64,000 nt of DNA from assembly GCA_965248715.1 (NCBI GenBank), contig CBDFKB010000006.1, positions 186,001-250,000 of the forward strand. The letters run 5' to 3'. The notes under the pieces are model-generated. The model made no database searches. It saw only the letters and a program-made list of their open reading frames with translations, and was not told the origin of the DNA. Within the stretch, counting starts at the first letter, position 1; the number at the start of each line of letters is the position of its first letter. Below are positions 59,502-64,000 of the stretch, in pieces. The translations under genes were made by a program, and so were the position numbers. Source of the stretch: CBDFKB01 sp965248715 (GTDB lineage: Bacteria; Pseudomonadota; Alphaproteobacteria; Rhizobiales; Rhizobiaceae).

Positions 59502-60800
59502 ATGTCCCAATTTTATGATCTTGAAACTTTGAGCCTGCATGCTGGCCACGTTCCCGACAAGGAACATGGTTCGCGCGCGGTACCGATCCACCAGACCACG
59601 TCTTATGTATTTGAGGACAGCCGCCACGCCGCCGCGCTTTATAATATGGAAATCGGTGGCCATCTTTATTCCCGCATCACCAATCCAACGGTTGCGGTAT
59701 TAGAACAACGCATTGCGGCGATGGAAGGCGGCGCTGCGGCGGTTGCTACCGCCTCCGGCATGGCGGCACTGCATGCGGCGGTGACCATGCTGGTTAGCGC
59801 CGGCGACCACATCGTCTCAACTGCTCAACTTTATGGCGCCAACATCAATTTGCTGAACAACACGCTGCCACGTTTCGGGGTCGAGACCACCTTCGTCTCA
59901 GCGCGCGATCTGGACGGCATAAAGGCGGCGATCAAACCCAACACCAAAGTGATCTTCGGCGAATTGATCGGCAATCCGGTGCTCGATGTGTTGGATATCG
60001 AAGCTGTCGGCAAGATCGCCGACGCGGCCGGTATTCCGTTCATGCTCGATGCTACCTTCAACACACCGGTATTGTGCAAGCCGCTCGACTTTGGCGTCAA
60101 CGTGATCATTCATTCCCTGACTAAATGGATGGGCGGCCACGGTACCACGATCGGTGGCGTGGTGGTCGATGGCGGCAATTTCGATTGGGGCCGTAACGAC
60201 AAGTTCCCGACCCTGACTTCACCGCATTATGCCCTCGACGGCATCGTGTTCTGGGAGGAATTCGGCCCCCAAGCGCTAACCATGCGACTAAGGGCGGAAG
60301 CGATGTATAATTACGGCCCGGCACTGAGCCCGATGAGTGCATTTTTGCTGCTGCAAGGCATCGAAACTTTGCCGCTTAGAATGGCCAAGCACATGGAAAA
60401 CACTGCCGCATTGTTGGAATTTTTTACCAATCATGAAGCAGTCACCTGGGTGCGTCATCCTGATCTGGCGGACCACCCCGACAACCAGATCGCCAAGCGT
60501 TTGTTGCCGAACGGATCGGGATCAGTAATCGCATTCGGTGTCGCCGGCGGGCGCGATGGCGGTGCCGCGTTCATCGAAAACCTGCAACTTGCTTCCCACC
60601 TTGCCAATGTGGGTGACGCCAAGACCTTGGTCATCCATCCGGCATCGACCACCCACTCGCATATTTCGGCCGAGCAAATGCAGGTGGCCGGTTTAAGTGA
60701 AGACATGATCCGCCTTTCGGTGGGGTTAGAAAATGTCGACGATCTGAAAGCCGATTTCCAGGCCGGCCTTAGGGCTGCGGCCCGCCTGTCGGGAGGATAG
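59502..60800 (+). CDS. metY: O-acetylhomoserine sulfhydrylase (PLP-dependent)
   Basis: 432 aa from the ATG at 59502 (MSQFYDLETLSLHAGHVPD); a TTG at 59484 is possible. It belongs to the Cys/Met metabolism PLP family and makes homocysteine from O-acetylhomoserine and sulfide. Motifs: TTSYVFEDSRHAAALY and YSRITNPTVAVLEQRIAAMEGG (cofactor and substrate), VSTAQLYGANINLL, DATFNTP and the Schiff-base Lys in IHSLTKWMGGHG (near 206), then HPASTTHS. The length of about 430 residues separates it from shorter MetB/MetZ-like members. It is followed three bases later by the frameshifted hydrolase. Confidence 0.9.
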   Translation: MSQFYDLETLSLHAGHVPDKEHGSRAVPIHQTTSYVFEDSRHAAALYNMEIGGHLYSRITNPTVAVLEQRIAAMEGGAAAVATASGMAALHAAVTMLVSAGDHIVSTAQLYGANINLLNNTLPRFGVETTFVSARDLDGIKAAIKPNTKVIFGELIGNPVLDVLDIEAVGKIADAAGIPFMLDATFNTPVLCKPLDFGVNVIIHSLTKWMGGHGTTIGGVVVDGGNFDWGRNDKFPTLTSPHYALDGIVFWEEFGPQALTMRLRAEAMYNYGPALSPMSAFLLLQGIETLPLRMAKHMENTAALLEFFTNHEAVTWVRHPDLADHPDNQIAKRLLPNGSGSVIAFGVAGGRDGGAAFIENLQLASHLANVGDAKTLVIHPASTTHSHISAEQMQVAGLSEDMIRLSVGLENVDDLKADFQAGLRAAARLSGG

Positions 60801-60803
60801 GCT

Positions 60804-61617
60804 ATGTATATCGATGTGGAAGGCGACAAAGCCTATGCGTCCACCGGCGGCCGCGACCATGTTGCCGGCCAACCGGCGGTGGTATTTATCCACGGCGCTG
60901 GCCAAAGCCATCTGACCTGGCCGTTGCAGGTTAGAACCTTTGCCTATGACGGCTTTAATGTGCTGGCACCGGACCTGCCCGGCCATGGCCTCTCCAAGAG
61001 TGCGGCGATCAGACGATATCACTGGCCAGGCGCGCTGGATGCTGAAGCTGCTGGATAGGGCAAACATCGAACGCACCCACATCGTTGCCCACAGCCAGGG
61101 CGGGCTGGTGGCGTTGGAACTGGCTGGGTTGGTACCGCAGCGGGTGGCCAGCATCGTATTTGTCGCCACCGCTGGGTCGATTGCTGTCAACGAGGCGTTG
61201 ATTGGCTTGTCGCAGAGCCGACAGGAAAAGGCGATTGCCGCTATGCTGTCCTGGGGTTTTGGACCGGACGCCCACCACCATGAAAATAGTCTGCCTGGGG
61301 TATCGCTGATCGGCGCTGGCACCAGGCTGATGGAGCAAAATGCCGATGACGCGCTGCCGGCCGATTTGAAATCCTGCGCTGAATATGTCGATGGTTTAGA
61401 CCGGGCGGCGGCGCTTGCCTGCCCGACCCTTTGCATATTTGCGTCGAAGGACAAGATGACGGCACTAAAATTCGGTCGCAAGCTAGCAGCGGCGCTGCCC
61501 AACAATCACATGCATATCATACAGGGCGCCGGCCATATGTTGCCCGGCGAACGGCCCCGCGAAGTCAACCAGTTGATCCGGAAATTCTTTGCCGGCCTTC
61601 AGGCGTCGGCGCCATAA
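60804..61617 (+). pseudogene. Alpha/beta-hydrolase disrupted by a frameshift near 61008
   Basis: Two overlapping frames together encode one hydrolase of about 270 aa. Frame 1 (from 60804) gives VVFIHGAGQSHLTWPLQ with the oxyanion HGAG and PDLPGHGLSKS. Frame 2 takes over at about 61009 and gives ITGQARWMLKLLDRANIERTHIVAHSQGGLVALELA with the nucleophile elbow HSQGG, then IFASKDKMTALKFG (Asp) and IIQGAGHMLPGERP (catalytic His). One surplus base near 61008 explains the break, so it is either a recent pseudogene or a sequencing error. It directly follows metY, a neighbourhood also seen in rhizobia, which suggests an operon with sulfur metabolism. Confidence 0.75.
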
Positions 61618-61658
61618 CCATGATTGCCGACATGCACTGATCCGGAGTTTGAATTCCC

Positions 61659-63968
61659 ATGGTAATTTCTGCCGACGATATTAGAAAAGTTGCCGTGATT
61701 GGTGCCGGCACCATGGGGTCCGGCATCGCCGCGCAAGTTGCCAATGCCGGGCTCAATGTGTTGCTGTTGGACGTTGCCGGCGAAGGTAGTGAGCGCAATG
61801 CGGCCAGCGAACGGGCGCTCGTTCGCATCGGCAAATCCGACCCGCCGCTATTGATGCGGCCGGACGCGATCGGCAACATCGAAATTGGCAATATTGATGA
61901 TGATCTGGCGCGGGTTGCCGAGTGCGATTGGGTCGTCGAAGCGATTGTTGAGCGGTTGGAGATCAAGCGCGGCCTGTATCGACATTTGGCAACCCAGCTT
62001 AAAGACGAGGCGGTGGTTTCGTCCAACACCTCCACCATTCCGATCGCGCTGTTGATGGAGGATATGCCGGCCTCGCTGGTTACCCGGTTCTGCATCACTC
62101 ATTTTTTCAATCCGGTGCGCTATATGCGACTTTTGGAGTTGGTCAGCGGTGCTGATACGGACCCGGCAGTCCTCGCAGCGCTCGGTGATTTCTGCGACCG
62201 GATGCTGGGCAAGGGAATTGTCGCCTGCGCCGACACGCCGGGTTTTCTCGGCAACCGGGTTGGTGTGTTTGCTATGCAGGCGGCAATCCACGAAGCAACC
62301 GAATTGGGTCTCGATATCGAAGAGGCTGACGCATTGTTCGGCCGGCCGATGGGCATTCCGAAGACCGGCTGTTTCGGCCTTTACGATCTGATCGGGGTCG
62401 ATCTGATGGCTGATGTGGTGCGCTCGCTTAGAGGAATATTGCCCCAAGGCGACCCGTTTCACCTGGTCGGCGCGGAAAACCCGTTGATCAACAGGCAGAT
62501 CGCCGCCGGCTATACCGGCAATAAGGGCAAGGGCGGTTTTTACCGCGAGATCGATGGAAGGCGCCAGGCGCTTGATCTTACCAGCGGCAAATGGCGACCG
62601 CGCAACCCGCGGCTACCGCAATTGGCGATTACCGGCGAGCGCGACGGATTGACGAGCTTGATCGCCGGTGATGATCGCCTATCGGTGTTTTGCTGGCGCA
62701 CGCTGGCCCACATTCTTGGTTACGCGGCAAATTTGGTGCCGGAAGTTACTAATTCGCCCCAGGACATCGATGATGCCATGAAGCTCGGCTACAATTGGCT
62801 GCATGGGCCGTTCGAGATGATCGATATCATCGGCTCTAAAACCCTAGCCACGCGGATGGCTGATGAAGGCTGGCACGTGCCCGAGTTTCTGCGCCATGGG
62901 GCTGGCGAACCGTTTTACAAAGTGCAAGGCGGTAAGCTGTGCGTGCGGCACGGGGATGGCGAGTATCATCCGGTGAAACTGGCCGACGGGGTGGTGCGGT
63001 TCCATATGTTGCGGCGTACGCTTGAGCCGGCGACCGCCAACCGTTCGGCCAGCCTGTACCACCTCGACGATGGCATCCGCCTGGTAGAGTTCCACACCAA
63101 GGCCAATGCGCTAGACCAGCCGGCGATGAAGATCGTCGCTGCTGCGGCTGGCGACCCCGGAAACGGGATTATCGTCCACAATGACGCGCAGCACTTTTCC
63201 GCTGGGGTCAATCTTGCGGGTGTGCTCGATCTCATCGACCGTAAAGACTGGGACGGTATCGACCAATTCTTGATTGGCTTCCAAGGCGCTTGTGCCGGGC
63301 TTTGTTATTGCGATGCGCCGGTGATCGGCACCCCAAGTGGGCTGGCGATCGGCGGTGGCTACGAGGTGCTGGCCCATTGCGACAAGGTGGTGGCGCATAC
63401 CAACACGGTGATGGGGCTGGTGGAAACCCTGGTCGGCCTGGTGCCCGGCGGTGGCGGGGTCAAGGAAACCTATTGGCGCTGGTACCAGCGCACCGGCGAC
63501 TGGCAAAAGGCGGCCTGGAACACCTTCAACCAGATCGGCTATGGCCGCACCGGTAGCTCACCATGGCTAAGTGCGAAGCTTGCCTATTTCGAACCGAACC
63601 GTGACGAGGAGGTAATGAACCGCGATCGCTTGGTGCAGGCGGCGCTACGCTCGATTGCTGAGATGTCTGACGGCTACCGGCCGCGAACCCGGCCGCAACT
63701 GGTTCTCGCCGGCGGCCAAGTCTATGCCGCCATGGTTGCGTTCCTTGAAAAGGGTCGCGACAAGGGTCAGTTTTTCGACCATGATGTAACCGTGGCCAGC
63801 GCGGTTGCGGCGATCGTCACCGGTGGGGCAGGAGCGGCGGCTAAGATCGTGAGCGAGCAGGATATGTTCCGCTTCGAGCGGGAAAATTTCATCCGCCTGG
63901 CAAAAACCCCGCAAACCCGGGCGCGAATCGAGAGCCTGCTGACCACTGGCGGCGCCGTGCGCAATTAA
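61659..63968 (+). CDS. 3-hydroxyacyl-CoA dehydrogenase/enoyl-CoA hydratase fusion (FadN-like)
   Basis: 769 aa. Domain order is dehydrogenase first, hydratase last, as in FadN and unlike FadB/FadJ. The NAD-binding motif KVAVIGAGTMGSGIAAQVANAG is near residue 10; SSNTSTIPI, THFFNPVRYMRLLELV with the catalytic His, and DTPGFLGNRVG follow. A second dehydrogenase C-terminal region is at about 330-430 (GYNWLHGPFEMIDIIG). The C-terminal enoyl-CoA hydratase-like part (about 470-700) has HNDAQHFSAGVNL, PSGLAIGGGYEVLAHCD and VETLVGLVPGGGGVKE. It catalyses two steps of fatty acid beta-oxidation. No thiolase partner lies within the window, which ends 32 bases after the stop. Confidence 0.92.
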   Translation: MVISADDIRKVAVIGAGTMGSGIAAQVANAGLNVLLLDVAGEGSERNAASERALVRIGKSDPPLLMRPDAIGNIEIGNIDDDLARVAECDWVVEAIVERLEIKRGLYRHLATQLKDEAVVSSNTSTIPIALLMEDMPASLVTRFCITHFFNPVRYMRLLELVSGADTDPAVLAALGDFCDRMLGKGIVACADTPGFLGNRVGVFAMQAAIHEATELGLDIEEADALFGRPMGIPKTGCFGLYDLIGVDLMADVVRSLRGILPQGDPFHLVGAENPLINRQIAAGYTGNKGKGGFYREIDGRRQALDLTSGKWRPRNPRLPQLAITGERDGLTSLIAGDDRLSVFCWRTLAHILGYAANLVPEVTNSPQDIDDAMKLGYNWLHGPFEMIDIIGSKTLATRMADEGWHVPEFLRHGAGEPFYKVQGGKLCVRHGDGEYHPVKLADGVVRFHMLRRTLEPATANRSASLYHLDDGIRLVEFHTKANALDQPAMKIVAAAAGDPGNGIIVHNDAQHFSAGVNLAGVLDLIDRKDWDGIDQFLIGFQGACAGLCYCDAPVIGTPSGLAIGGGYEVLAHCDKVVAHTNTVMGLVETLVGLVPGGGGVKETYWRWYQRTGDWQKAAWNTFNQIGYGRTGSSPWLSAKLAYFEPNRDEEVMNRDRLVQAALRSIAEMSDGYRPRTRPQLVLAGGQVYAAMVAFLEKGRDKGQFFDHDVTVASAVAAIVTGGAGAAAKIVSEQDMFRFERENFIRLAKTPQTRARIESLLTTGGAVRN

Positions 63969-64000
63969 GCGGGATTGCTGGGCTTAAGAAGGTTCCGAGC

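Overview
The window is a moderately GC-rich stretch of an alphaproteobacterial chromosome. The best evidence is an uninterrupted division and cell-wall (dcw) cluster in the classic order mraZ-rsmH-ftsL-ftsI-murE-murF-mraY-murD-ftsW-murG-murC-murB-ddl-ftsQ-ftsA-ftsZ, followed by lpxC, bamD, recN and ligA. FtsZ has a long linker ending in the conserved tail. Several details point towards Hyphomicrobiales or a nearby lineage: a rhizobial-type PdxJ, a TetR gene directly before ilvC, and intergenic palindromes that resemble rhizobial RIME/REP-type elements. No tRNA, rRNA, CRISPR array, prophage or intact transposase was seen.

Layout. 1-7.5 kb: end of a DUF2061 membrane protein, a HisA paralogue, a two-subunit CoA-transferase-fold enzyme, an aldo/keto reductase, an EamA exporter, a DjlA-like TerB/J protein, an AmpD/AmiD-like amidase, a MITE-like inverted-repeat element and a lipoprotein lytic transglycosylase. 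7.7-15.6 kb: an EF-G-like GTPase with an altered G3 motif, an HhH membrane protein, an OmpA-family protein, an MFS transporter and two paralogous secreted esterases separated by a 268-bp tandem duplication that created a truncated copy. 15.6-17.7 kb: rnpB (RNase P RNA) between blocks of palindromic repeats, then a small-heat-shock-protein fragment beneath an FNR/FixK-like box. 17.8-39.3 kb: the dcw cluster behind a MraZ-type operator, with most genes overlapping by 1-4 bases; a terminator-like hairpin and a possible promoter separate murB from ddl. 39.3-43.0 kb: a second palindrome array, recN, a DUF922 putative protease and a second MITE with a palindrome nested inside it. 43.0-64.0 kb: ligA-azlC-azlD, pepP, pdxJ, tetR-ilvC, a truncated monooxygenase, a PhoX-type phosphatase, a PilZ gene with a sigma-54 promoter, small secreted proteins, an endonuclease/phosphatase-fold protein overlapping a Nudix gene, a Na+/H+ antiporter, a PhzF protein, metY with a frameshifted hydrolase, and a bifunctional beta-oxidation enzyme.

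How the genes work together. The core region makes lipid II from UDP-MurNAc through MurB-F, MraY and MurG, and couples it to the divisome (FtsL, I, W, Q, A, Z). LpxC and BamD add outer-membrane lipid A synthesis and protein assembly. The amidase and the lytic transglycosylase are wall-turnover enzymes encoded nearby.

The most unusual feature is a family of palindromes, named here A, B and C, that alternate head-to-tail in two arrays (16530-17172 and 39297-40034) and occur singly elsewhere. A and B appear to be one hairpin design with compensatory changes in both stems. One B unit lies inside a MITE, and one composite supplies the stop codon of an esterase. Start codons were chosen by visible Shine-Dalgarno sites and operon overlaps and are not experimentally supported.
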